Positions 45,976 through 57,354 of a DNA stretch of 64,000 nt are shown in pieces. Under the pieces are notes generated by a model that was not told the origin of the DNA, did not search any database, and saw only the letters and a list, made by a program, of their open reading frames with translations. The stretch is from assembly GCF_016808095.1 (NCBI RefSeq), contig NC_068979.1, positions 13,070,501-13,134,500 on the forward strand, in the 5' to 3' direction. Every line of letters begins with the position of its first letter. Position 1 is the first letter of the stretch. This DNA comes from Vigna angularis (taxonomy: Eukaryota; Streptophyta; Magnoliopsida; Fabales; Fabaceae). A program made the translations under genes and the position numbers.

Positions 45976-48490
45976 AAATTCATAATATATTTCTTCATTG
46001 TCGTATTTTAATTTGACAATTTTTGTTGTCCTATTATTCATTTGTATTTTTGAAATTCGTGCTTGCTTTTATATATATTCCGTTTCAGATAAGGATGTAA
46101 ATGTTTTACTTTGCTGTGACGTGTGCTTAATTTATTATGCATTAATGCAAATTTATTACTGATTAAATCGTTTGTCATGCTTTTTAAAGCTCGTAAATAT
46201 TGGACCAAAAATTTGCTGAGTCCAATCAATCTATCAGTTGAATTTCCGTAAGCAAAAACGAAATCATTTCTTACTTTCTTAAAGTGCTTTTTGTTTTTCT
46301 AATTATAAAATATTATACAACAGAATTTTCGTTTGTAATTAATTTTAGGATATTATACCCAATTATTTTAAACTCTATATAGAATTTCGTTAATTATGTA
46401 ACAAAGTAAGTAGTTACTAGTGTATCTAAACTAAACTTAATAATTATATTCTAAAGATAATATTAAATGTATAAGTTCCTTGTTAATTTATTTTTAAGGA
46501 ACACCTTATAAATATGTTTTTGATTTGATTTGGTTTATCTGGTATACTGAATATAGGGTCATTTAAGTTTAATTTAACTTTATGTAGACCAATAAGTCAT
46601 TTTATTATATTTTTAAAAATAAATTTAAATAAAATATAATATATTTTAAATTTAAATGATATTTATAAAATTAATTTTAGTTTCAAATATAACTTTGAAT
46701 ATATATATATGAATGCATATGCTTATTTTAGTAAAATACTTTTTTAAAAATGTTTACTATAGTACTTTTATTTTTCTATAATAGAATTATTATTTTTTGA
46801 AATAATTCAACTCAGTCACCCCCAAGATCAAAGAAAAATGATCCAATTCAAATTGTGTACTCTTTTAACAAGCATATTCTTTACATACAATTTTATATTC
46901 AACACGTAATGAATATAAACACATCTTTTAAAATAAAAAATCAAATATATCTATTTGTCTCCATGGGATAATATTAAAAAAAACAAGAAAAAAAGGTAAA
47001 ATAAAATTTTCATATATTAAAATTAATTTATACTCAAACTAATACATTTTCATATGTGTTTTTAATATCTCATTTTAATAAAGAAATAAAACAAACCTTT
47101 CCATATGCTATTACATAATAGCGTAAAAGTATTTTAAGAGAATGATGTTGCAAACATTTATTTGTATCTGTTTTTAACTCTGACTTGGAATTTATATATA
47201 TTAGTTAATGTTAGTTTATAATATTTCATTCTAATTTTTCTTTGTTTCTTTTTATATAATTGCTTATTGAAAGCTTGTAATATATATATTTTTTTCATGA
47301 AAAAAATCTCATGGATGAAGATAATAAAAAATTCTAAAGTAAATATGCTTTTGAAAGAAATAAGTTTGACCACAATAAATGAAACGGGAAAAGAAAAAGT
47401 GCTTCAACAAATATTAGGAAATGAAAAGGAAAAAACAAAAAGTTTGAGGAAAGAAACAGTGCACACAAAAACGACAAAACAGAAAACAACATAACGGGGG
47501 TGGCCATATGCTTGATACCGCATTGGACGTTATTCAATAATTAACTTTCCTGCAATACGACGTCGCCTTCTCCTCCTTCGTGTTCACACTCCCACGTGTT
47601 TATTGCGTGACACATCACCCCACAGTTTTAATGAAGAAACAAGTACCATGTTCCACTCCAACAACAAAAATGAAACAATAAATAAAACAGTACCATGTGG
47701 GGGTTAACTATATTTGGGTCGTTCTATGGGACCCACATTCACACCATTCACCTGCACAATTTTTGTTATATTTTTTTTAATCTCACTTACAAGTTACCAT
47801 TATTATTCGATTAATCAATTAAATATTGTTTTTCTTGGAGAGATACGTACTAACCAATAATTCTGTTGGTTATTTCAAAATAGGAAACCTTTTTCAAACT
47901 TTCACCCTTATCTAAAACCTTTCATAAACAATCTTTTAAGCATTTTGTCAAAAAGATTAATGATTTCTTTAAATGATCATTTTTAATTTGGTCACATTTT
48001 TATGTTATTATAGTAATATTTTTACTATTAATTTAATAGAATGAGATTAATAAAAAAACACCTTAGAATAAAGTGATTAAGCCTAAAAAATCCATATAAA
48101 TATCAACTTAACAAATGAACCTGAGTGGTTTTATATTGAACAACGTGTTGTTGTCTCACTATTAAACAAGGAATAAATATATTTAGCAAGTGTTTGAATT
48201 TGTATTTTTACGAAGCTAATTTGATCAAAGAGGATAAATTTGGATTTAATAATATTTTAAATGGAAATTCAACTTTGATCAAACTGTTAACTATCTGTTT
48301 CTCAGTTAAAATCATAAAATCAGATAATAATGTTACAATAAAAATATGATTAAAAAATACGAGTTAGTTGATTGGTTCCTTTGATATACATATACTCCTC
48401 CAACCACCAATATTCTTTGTCTGTGTTAAACTCTTGTCTTTCTCTCTCTCCTCAAGATAAGGCAGAGAAGAGAAGGAAAGAGAGAAGGAG
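45976..48490. other. AT-rich intergenic and promoter region of the VTT-domain gene
   Basis: No supported gene in about 2.4 kb. The last ~120 bp (from ~48370) is the likely promoter and CT-rich 5' leader (TCTTTCTCTCTCTCCTCAAG) of the gene starting at 48491. No unambiguous TATA box was found. Confidence 0.5.
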
Positions 48491-50922
48491 ATGGAGGGTG
48501 CAAACACGGTGGTGGAGCAATCCGTACCAACGCCGTCCAAGTTTCCGTTGAGCTTTTGGGAAACCACGGTGGCTTCAACGGTGGCTTTGATTTTCGCTGT
48601 GGGTCTAGCCGGCGTGTACCTCACCATGCCCGATTCCGATTATAGCTTTCTGAAGCTACCCCGCACCCTCCAAGACCTTAAACTCCTCCGGTAATGTTTC
48701 AACCAACATTCCCTTTTCTGTTATTTTACACGTGAATGTTGAAAAACAAAGAAAAGACCAACCTTTACTTCGTTTTCGTTGTTGGGGTTCCGCTTTCTTC
48801 TCTGTTTTCTTATTGGGTGTTTTCATTCTGGTGCAAGATGCGATTTTTATCAATTTGGTATGATTAATCTGTTGCAAGTTTCATTGCTTTTTAAATGAAT
48901 GTTCTGATTGTCAAATCTGGTTTATTCTGTTGAAAAGATCTGACCCGGAACTGTGATTTCGGTCCAATCATGATGATTAATTAAAATCGTGATTTGAGAA
49001 TGCTGTTTATAAGGATTCTGTGTAAATAGGATTAGGCTATTTTAATTTTTTTTTTCTCTCTTCCCTTTCTCTATTTTATCCCTTTGAAAAGCAGATCTGG
49101 AAAGGGTGTTGGGGTCTTGAGGGATCCCGCCGCTTGGAGGGAGTACATGAGAATATTAGGTTTGTTATCGTTAATAAATTAATCGAGGCTTTTGCTTTGA
49201 GTCAACAAGCTGGCATGTTGCAAGTTGCGAGTATTTATTGGCTGAAGGTTCACGTGCTATTCTAGTAAGGGTTCGGTTAACAAAACTTTGGTGCAGTTTG
49301 CAGTTAGTCCTAGGTTCTAACTTGTAATCATCTTATTTTATTTTCTGATAAACTTGTTTCCATATTTAAATAAAAAAAATTGCAAGTTGCAAGTTGTTGG
49401 ACTTTGACTGAGATCAAGCAATATGTTTTCTTATTATTCCACTGTATGTGACTTAGGATGAACCTTGGTTCAACGTTATGGTTGTTGTTGTTGTTGATGA
49501 TGCCCCGTAACTTGGAGGCACAGGGTCAAATCGTCATAGATTGACCACAAGTCATGCATATATAAGCTAAAATACCAACGCTTTTGGGTGGTTAGCTGGA
49601 GAAAGAAATAGACTACTTGACGTAAAACTGATGTATGTTTTCTCAATCATTTGGTCTGCAGTGGGAGCAGGCTAAATGATGGAATCTTCTTATGCTTTGA
49701 GATAGTCTATTGACTTTGCATTTCATTTCAATGAGTGGATAATATATATAATTCATCCTATGTTTTAAAAATGATTGTGCTTGTGTGGAAAAGGGAATTT
49801 GGTGGATCCTGAATGTAGAACGGGAAGTTGAATATAATACAAACTGTGTAATGCTTTATCTACCTTGTATTTATTTTTGTAGAGATAACCTTGAGAGCTA
49901 TACAAGTGACTACACTGCACAAGTCTTGGTGGGATACTGCGTGGTATATATTTTCATGCAGACTTTCATGATTCCAGGGACTGTTTTCATGTCATTGCTT
50001 GCTGGAGCACTCTTTGGAGTCTTTAAAGGAATGGCACTGGTTGTGTTCACTGCTACTGCAGGAGCTTCTTCATGCTACTTCCTGTCTAAACTGATTGGAC
50101 GTCCAATTCTCTCCTCCCTCTGGCCTGAAAAGTTGAAATTCTTCCAAACCCAGGTTTGTTTCAACTTCCCACCACATTGGTTTTGATCCAATCTTCACAT
50201 GGAAGTGAAAAAGTTATTTGTATGTATCCACAGGTGGCTAGAAGAAGAAAGAGTTTGTTGAACTACATGCTTTTTCTGAGATTGACTCCAACCCTGCCCA
50301 ACACATTTATTAATTTTGCTTCGCCAATTGTGGATGTGCCTTATCATATCTTCTTCTTGGCAACTGTTATTGGACTCATACCCGCAGCTTATGTCACTGT
50401 CAAGGTACGTAGCCTACCAAAAACATTACCTATTTGGAACTGTTATTTTCACAATAAATATTACAAGTAAACAAAAAATAGGACAGAGAAGAGTGAAATG
50501 TATTAATGATGTGATTCTAAGAGATAGAGAGAGAAGAAATGGTGTACAGATTGTACAAATAACACAACTCATTCTCACTATTTGATTCTTCACTTCAATT
50601 TTTTCAAATTGTGAATGCTTCCCCATTTATAAACTGAAATAAATACTTCACATATTGAAAAGGGTACTGTTATCTCAATGAATCATATGCACTTTTATCA
50701 TGAGTTTTTGTCTTTTTAATTATTAAACTATTGTATCTTGGAAAGAATATTTCAGCTGTCTCTGATTGCATTTAAGTTTCTCGTTTTCTTATGCAGGCTG
50801 GGTTAGCTCTTGGAGAGTTAAAATCCATGGGGGATCTCTATGATTTCAACTCAGTTGCTACCTTGTTCCTCATTGGTGTTGTGTCAGTTACACCCACATT
50901 AATGAACAAGAACGAATCATAG
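48491..50922 (+). CDS. TMEM41/DedA-family (VTT domain) ER membrane protein
   Basis: Four exons, 48491-48690, 49883-50153, 50234-50404 and 50797-50922 (stop TAG), all with GT-AG introns and matching phases, give 255 residues. The start has a CT-rich leader and an in-frame N-terminus MEGANTVVEQ. A membrane span lies at ~22-42. The VTT (SNARE-associated Golgi/DedA) domain covers ~65-225, with conserved MQTFMIPGTVFMSLLAGALF, GASSCYFLSKLIGRP and NYMLFLRLTPTLPNTFIN. The C-terminus is LGELKSMGDLYDFNS...VTPTLM. It resembles Arabidopsis At1g71940 closely. The family includes TMEM41B and VMP1, ER lipid scramblases needed for autophagy and lipid mobilisation; the plant role is inferred from the family. 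All key motifs are intact, and intron 1 (~1.2 kb) is the longest. Confidence 0.95.
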
Positions 50923-52070
50923 CATTTTATAGGCCAAGAATCATTGCTGTATGATGGCCTTGTTCTCCTGACAGCTAATATCAGTTCAGTATTTGTACAG
51001 ATCTCCAAAAGAAAAGAAAAAAAAAGCAATTTCATTGTGATTCTCTGCAAATAGATTATTCCAAATGCTGCAGTAGTTCAAGACAAGCATATGATTGGTT
51101 GGATCTATGCTAGTGGCAAGAAACGAAGATTGGCTGAATTAGTTATGTACATTATTCACGAGTTGATATGTGTAAAACATTCACATATTGAATGGTAGTT
51201 ATTTTGTCATGTTTACATCAACAAAAGATGTTTTCTTCATCTTTCCCATCATTTGATTATTACACATCAATCACTGGTTCACTTTCCGCGTCTTTCGTAT
51301 TACAATCAATATAAAGTACATGAAATCAGTGCATCATGTGCATTGGGGGGCAGGTAGGATATGGAACCTACTGCGCCAACCACGAATATGAAGAAAAGTG
51401 TGTAAGCATGGGTTGCTATACTAAATATTTTAAAAGTTCACACTATACTAAATATTTTAAAAGTTCACACTCTCAACTGAAATTAATCTTTATACTTGAA
51501 CCAACTCATGTTCTTCTCAATCAAGAATCTTGAGTTTTGGAATGTATACTATGTTTTAAATAGAATATCATATGATGAATTGAAGAATGTGTTAAAAGTG
51601 TTATCTCTTTGTATTTTTTATAGTTAAAATTTAAACCTCAGTGTCCTTTTTTCATGAAGTTGAATCTACCTACGGCAAGTTGGCAACTGAGAATAGTATA
51701 AATGTGAACTGACAATGGCAATCTCCAGTCTCCAGTGTCGGATATGAAAAGTCAGTGATTGAAAAAGGCAATTGAGTAATGAGAGTTGTTCATTTTGATA
51801 GAAAATTGCATGTTTTAATGCTTCTTTACTTCCACTCATCCTCACAATACATTCTTCATTTCACATTTGCGTACAAGCATAATCTACAAGTTAGGGAAAA
51901 ACAAACTCAAATCCCACGAAGACATAACTTATAAATGAAGACATTCTAGAACACACTCTTATAAATATGAAATTGTGACATTTTATTGTCGCAGCCCGTA
52001 AACTTTTTAGGGTTTCAATAGCTTCAAAAGAAAACAACTTTAGTGCGGCTCAATTTAGTACGGCAACATC
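50923..52070 (+). other. 3' UTR and intergenic DNA
   Basis: The first ~300 bp is probably 3' UTR. A 27-bp unit (TATACTAAATATTTTAAAAG...) is repeated exactly twice in tandem at 51417-51443 and 51444-51470. No gene otherwise. Confidence 0.5.
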
Positions 52071-52075
52071 CTATC

Positions 52076-54176
52076 TGTGAGACCTTGGAAAATTAAACCA
52101 TAATTATCTTGTCTAATCTCAATTAATACATTGCTGAGTCACCTGTCAGCTTCCATAAATGCACCCACGCCACACGTTCAGTGCATTAAAAACACACTTT
52201 GCACTGCATGCACGAGCGCCACGTGTCACGTTAGAAGTTTCTGAAATCAGAAGTGGGAGTGCAGGTGTCAGCAGAGGAGACGCTCGTTCGTTTGGGCGTG
52301 GAAATTAACAAAACTGAGTTTTTGAAAAACTCTCTCTCACCTGCACGCACTCTTCTTCTTCCTCAGAACTCAACTCTTCATTTTCTCTAACTTCTCTCTA
52401 GAACCTGTTCACCTTCTCTCTACTGTAACTCATCATCTTCTTCTCCGATCACGTTTCAGAACCGTAGAAACGTTCCTGGAGACGTGAGCGTCATTCTGGA
52501 CCGAACAGAATTGGGATCGGAACTGGTAAGTTCTCGTCGCTAACCGTTCGTCCATTTGGTTTCATGCGAACCCTAGTTCTGGTTGCATGCATGGGTTATA
52601 GGTCTGAGTTGTTTCTGATTTCTGGTGTTTAGATTAAGTGAAAGTTGTTGAGCGAAACCTGAGGGTAGAACGCTGTTAGAGGACGAACTAAACCTTGCTT
52701 TTTGGGAGTACACTGCTATCCAGGTAAGGGAAGCTTAATAATTTAGTTTATACGTAGATGATTGTGTGCAAGTATGATAGAAATAGAATGTATGAGATGT
52801 ATGCTGTTTGAGTATGACTGAACGATCGCTGTTATACATGAATGAATATAGTATGCGCTGGTTGGTACGTATGAATTGGAAAATGGATGATTTTTGTATA
52901 GTATGAGTGGTTAATATGAATTCTATAATGTATGTAAATTAAATGAGGAATCTGAGATTATATGATTATGAATATTCGCTTTCGGTCATTGACTTGCAGT
53001 CGATCCTGTTAAATAAATTGGTCTCAATATAACTAAATAATCGTCTTTTTGTATCTTTATCCATTTGAATTTGGTCTAAAGTCTTTGAACCTAAATTATT
53101 CTGAACATTGATGTTATATCTCTAAGAGTCGGTTCATTCAACTGATTCTAGTAGTAGTCACGTTCGTCATGTAAGTACGTATTGACTTCTTCGATTTGAC
53201 AACGAGCCTTCTAAAGCTATTCTTTAGCGTTCGTCTTCGTCCTTCAGAAGTATGAACGTTCGTTATTTTATACTTTTAAAACTAAAGATAGAGATGATGA
53301 TAAATTATAAGATGTTGAAGTGCGAACACTATATTGAATGATTATACGATTATGGAATTTGAACGAGCGTTTCAGGGAGGAACGACTCTTATATATATTG
53401 AATATTAAATTTGGTAAAGTATGACTGTGGATAAGTTAAGACTCGCTGTCCATCCTGATGTTCCGTGAGTACTATCTTCATGTAGAGGAAGTATGTCATG
53501 TGTGGGAACGGCAGGAGGTCCTTAGTCCATAAGTTAACATGGGCGACGTAAGAACGGACTGACCTCGAGTGGCAGCTGTTTGGTGTATCCCAGTTACTAC
53601 ATCACTCGGGTGCAAGGACGCTTGTAACTACACAGATTCATACAGTCCGGACGGTCGGTCTAGTATATATATATATATATATATTTCGGATGATGTTATA
53701 TGTTGAGTTATGTGTTTGTATGAATTGAAATATTAGTGTATATGTTAACGTATGAATTAAATTACTTAAGCTTACCCTTTCGTTTTCCTTGTGTTGTCGT
53801 TTTGTCTATGTACGTTCGTTCTGTCATTGCAATGATCATCCGTGTGGATGTGAGCAGATGGAGGTGCGTCACTTGAAGAGGTGCTAGAAGAAGAAAATTT
53901 GGAAGACGCAAATCTGGTGAAAGTGGATGTTAAAGCCGAGCCTTAGAGCGCTCGCGTGTTTTCTTTTGTTGTCTGTTAGTTTTATTTTTGGACGTTCGGT
54001 CATAGTTTTGTAAGACCGTTCGTCTCTGAACTCCTATTTCTGTTGCGTTCGTTTATTTCTGTAATTTAAGCCGTTCGGCTTTTGACTCTCGTTTAGAATT
54101 ATAAAGACTGCACTGTTTTATTGGTTTAATGTAATTAATTCTGATTATGGTAATTACTGTATTTTGGGATGTTACA
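52076..54176 (+). mobile_element. Gypsy solo LTR related to E1, TSD CTATC
   Basis: It begins TGTGAGACCTTGG and ends ATTTTGGGATGTTACA, matching the ends of the E1 LTR read on its coding strand (TGTGAGAACTCAGG...GGGATATTACA). Exact CTATC repeats flank it at 52071-52075 and 54177-54181. It carries GTTCGGTC/CCGTTCG motifs at 53990-54090, a short (TA)n at 53660-53685, and a GGAGGTCCTTAGTCC segment. No internal domain remains. Confidence 0.9.
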
Positions 54177-54181
54177 CTATC

Positions 54182-54839
54182 AATTTTCTTCCTGTACCCT
54201 ATTAAAGCTTTTCGATTTTTCTTTTTCAAAAATAGAAGTGGGTGAGTGTCTTCAAAAAATATCTTTCCAAAAGTAATTTAATGCATTCCAAAAAAGTAAA
54301 ATCCGAAACAATGAGACACAGGAAGAAATTTGATGGGGTACATGAAGTAACAGCCTCGTCTGCTATATAATATTCTTTCATCTTTATTCACAGATAAAGG
54401 GTTAGGGAAGACATTGGGTCAATGTCTTAATTCTATTTATTTTTCTTTGTATGATTAAAGTAAAAAATTAAGAATAAAGGCAGGCTAACTGAAGTACAAA
54501 TTTAGCATTTGTTTGGATAAAAGTTAATAAAATTAAGGTTTAAATATAATTTTAATATTTGATTAATGTTAAAAAATTAATAAAGATAATTAAGATACAA
54601 ATTATTTTAAGTTAAAATAGTTAGATATTTTAGCTGCTCAATTCAACTAAATACTATATTTATTTTTTAATATAAATAAATAACTATATTTACTATTTTT
54701 ATTTTTCAATATTTTAGTTTTAATATTTTATTTTTAGGTTTAATCATTCGGAAAGACTTTTTTTTGGCTTAGAATCTCAAATAAGTCTCTTACTTATTTT
54801 TCGTCTCAATTGGATCTTAATCTTTGCAAAATTGATACA
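54182..54839. other. AT-rich intergenic DNA
   Basis: No gene or clear repeat seen. Confidence 0.5.
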
Positions 54840-55188
54840 TTTAGAGCCATATTGATAAACTTCTTTTTTTCAAGAAGTCGATCAACGCTGTCCTCTCATC
54901 AAAACACTTAAAGACAGAACTGAAAATATATTGTATTATTGATATTATCAGAATAGGAATACAAGAATCACCCTTTCTAGGAAGCCTCTCTCCTCCACTA
55001 GAACAACGATCCCGAATACTCAAATGTACAAAAGAATTGATCCCCCTTACTCAAACAGACTCCTATTTATAGTAATACTTCCCCATGCCCTTTTCTAACT
55101 AACTGCCAACCACCTTTCCCGCTCTTAGTTGTCCTTCTTAAACCTTGCTTACTTCTTCTTTCTCTTATATACTTTTAGTTCTCTAACA
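54840..55188 (-). mobile_element. Probable copia LTR fragment
   Basis: On the minus strand: start TGTTAGAGAACTAAAAG at 55188, a TATAAATAGGAG box near 55070, then GTATTCGGGATCGTTGTTCT and GTATTCCTATTCTGATA, an arrangement typical of a copia LTR R-U5 region. The far end and a TSD were not resolved, so it may be truncated. Confidence 0.45.
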
Positions 55189-55223
55189 TTTAAATTGGAG
55201 TAATGCCATTAGACTGACGTATA

Positions 55224-57160
55224 TGTGACATGAGTGTGAAGTTGGGATTGAAAAGTCAAGGAGAGATTAAACAAATTAGAAGTGAGTGTTGGTGGAAGGT
55301 TGGTTAATTAAAGAAAAGATAGGAGAAGAAAGTGGAGTGCCATAAGTGGTGGGAGAAATGAAGAGAGGAAAACAAGGAGAAAGTAGTGTATAAATGGTGG
55401 GGTCATAAGTGTTGATGGATTTAATGAAATGAAGAGAGAAAAACAAGGAGAAAGTGGTGTATAATATGGTGGGGTCTTGAGTGTTGGTGGATTTAATTTA
55501 AAAAAAAAGAGGGTAAGGTGGTTGGGTGAAGAAGAGTGGTTACGTAACTTTGGTGTGAGGAAGAAATTGTTTGGTTTGAAAAGTCAAATAAAGTGGGAAG
55601 TCGGATCCATGGTTTTATGAGAAAAGATGAGTGAATGAAATTTATGTATTGAAAACAAAAGAGAAAGAGAAAGAAGTGAAGGGTTACGTAAATAGAGAAA
55701 GAGAGAGTTGGTAAGAAAGGAGTAGTTTCATGTAGAACCTACTAGAAAGTAAGAGAAAATGTAATTTAATGGTTTTGGGGTTTCACTTGAAGAATTAAAT
55801 GTAGAAGGGAGTGTGTTTAGAGTAAAAATGGGTGTATTGGAATTAGGTGTTTTCTTTGGTGTTGGGAATTTAGTAAAAGTGGAGGAGCACTAGAAATGTT
55901 GTTCTAGTTTATGGAAGTGTGAAATTAGTAATTTCAGAGGGATGCGGCAGTAGGATAAATAATTAAATTAAGTTATTTAATTATTTGTTAGTCAATGAAT
56001 TTAGTTGACTTTATATATGATGGTGATGGTTGTGATGGTAAAATTGTGAGAGCAAGCGTTATGTCATTTCCCTATAATTTTGTTGAATCGATGGTGTTCG
56101 TATTGCGATACGATAGTGTGTTGAGTCTCTGTGGAGACTGAGGTTCGAGTGTGATGGTTGTGATGGTAAAATTATGAGAGCAAGCGTTCTGTCATTTCCT
56201 TAGAATTTTTGTCGAATCGATGGTGTTCGTATTGCGATACGATAGTGTGTTGAGTCTCTGTGGAGACTGAGGTTCGAGTGTGATGGTTGTGATGGTAAAA
56301 TTATGAGAGCAAGCGTTCTGTCATTTCCTTAGAATTTTTGTCGAATCGATGGTGTTCGTATTGCGATACGATAATGTGTTGAGTCTTTGCGGAGACTGAG
56401 ATTCGAGTGTCACCCTTTCCTCGTGCACGGGGACTAAAGAGGGTTGGATGTCTCGCCCAATGACTTCGGCTCGTGTGAGTATAATGCTCGGTGGGTGCGC
56501 CTAACCGGAGTTTTTACTCATAATTCCTTGAGGAGTCGGGGAGATAGGTCTGAAGTTGCGATGGAAGACGACTCGAATCGCCCTGTTTTGCGAAACAGGT
56601 TTGGTACGACAAAATTCAAGGAAACAACATAAGCTTGAGTAAACGATTGAATCGTGAGTTTAATACTGTCATGTATTGTAATATTGTGACTTAATAGTCT
56701 GAGTAGTGATGATCTGAGTTATTAATATTGTGACTTTGATAGTCTGAGTGATGATGATCTGAGTTATGAGTTGAATATTGCGTTGTAATGTAAGGTTGTG
56801 ACTAGGAAAATCTAAGTTGTGATATTTTGATAATGAAATTATATTCTATGTTAGGTTCTTCGTTACTCACCCTGAAATGTTGTTGTTGTGGTTTCCACCT
56901 ACGATGATCGTACTTGTACGGGAGTAGATGGCGTTGCAGATGAGGCAGAGATGAAGTAGCACGACGAGAGTTATGGGAAATACTATGGGGAATTTATCAT
57001 GTTTTAAAGTAATTTTATGTTTTTGAATAATGAATTTGATATTTGTAAGGTTTTAACCTTATGTTGTAAGACGCCTACACTTTTGATGTATAGTTCTGCG
57101 ATGTTAATCCAAAAAAGAAAAAAAAAACTAGCGTAAAATTTTGGATTTTGGGGTGTTACA
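55224..57160 (+). mobile_element. Gypsy-like LTR, start uncertain
   Basis: The right end TTTTGGGGTGTTACA (57146-57160) matches the ends of the E1-type LTRs. The left end is not defined; TGTGACATGAGTG at 55224 is a candidate but its flank does not match the right flank ATAAA. It contains a 73-bp tandem duplication (55355-55427/55428-55499) and a 3x128-bp array. Confidence 0.5.
56025..56408 (+). repeat. Three tandem 128-bp repeats with hairpin
   Basis: Units start at 56025, 56152 and 56281. Each contains the perfect hairpin TCGTAT-TGCG-ATACGA followed by GTGTTGAGTCT and GGAGACTGAG. Units 2 and 3 are more alike than unit 1. Confidence 0.9.
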
Positions 57161-57165
57161 ATAAA

Positions 57166-57354
57166 CTACTAATTCTAAAATTTAGAAACGAAATTTAATA
57201 ACAATCAAAGTAAAAGAGCAACAAATTGCGACGTCGCGGGTTATTGTGTGTGGGTGAAAGAGAAGATGGAAATGAGAGAGAAACAAATTGGATAAGTGAG
57301 GAAAGTGAATTAGGGTTAGGTGAGTGTTTCTAATTTTTTTTCAGTTGGTACTAC
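57166..57354. other. Short spacer between LTRs
   Basis: No gene. It ends with ACTAC (57350-57354), the left TSD copy of the next solo LTR. Confidence 0.6.

Noticed and set aside
49785..49882. Alternative start of the VTT-domain gene within the open stretch before exon 2
   Set aside because: The phase-matched exon 1 at 48491-48690 encodes the conserved N-terminal membrane span and splices cleanly to AG at 49881-49882.
55391..57165. ATAAA repeats as TSD for a gypsy LTR starting TGGTGGGG at 55396
   Set aside because: A 73-bp tandem repeat (55355-55499) runs across the proposed boundary, which a genuine insertion edge would interrupt.
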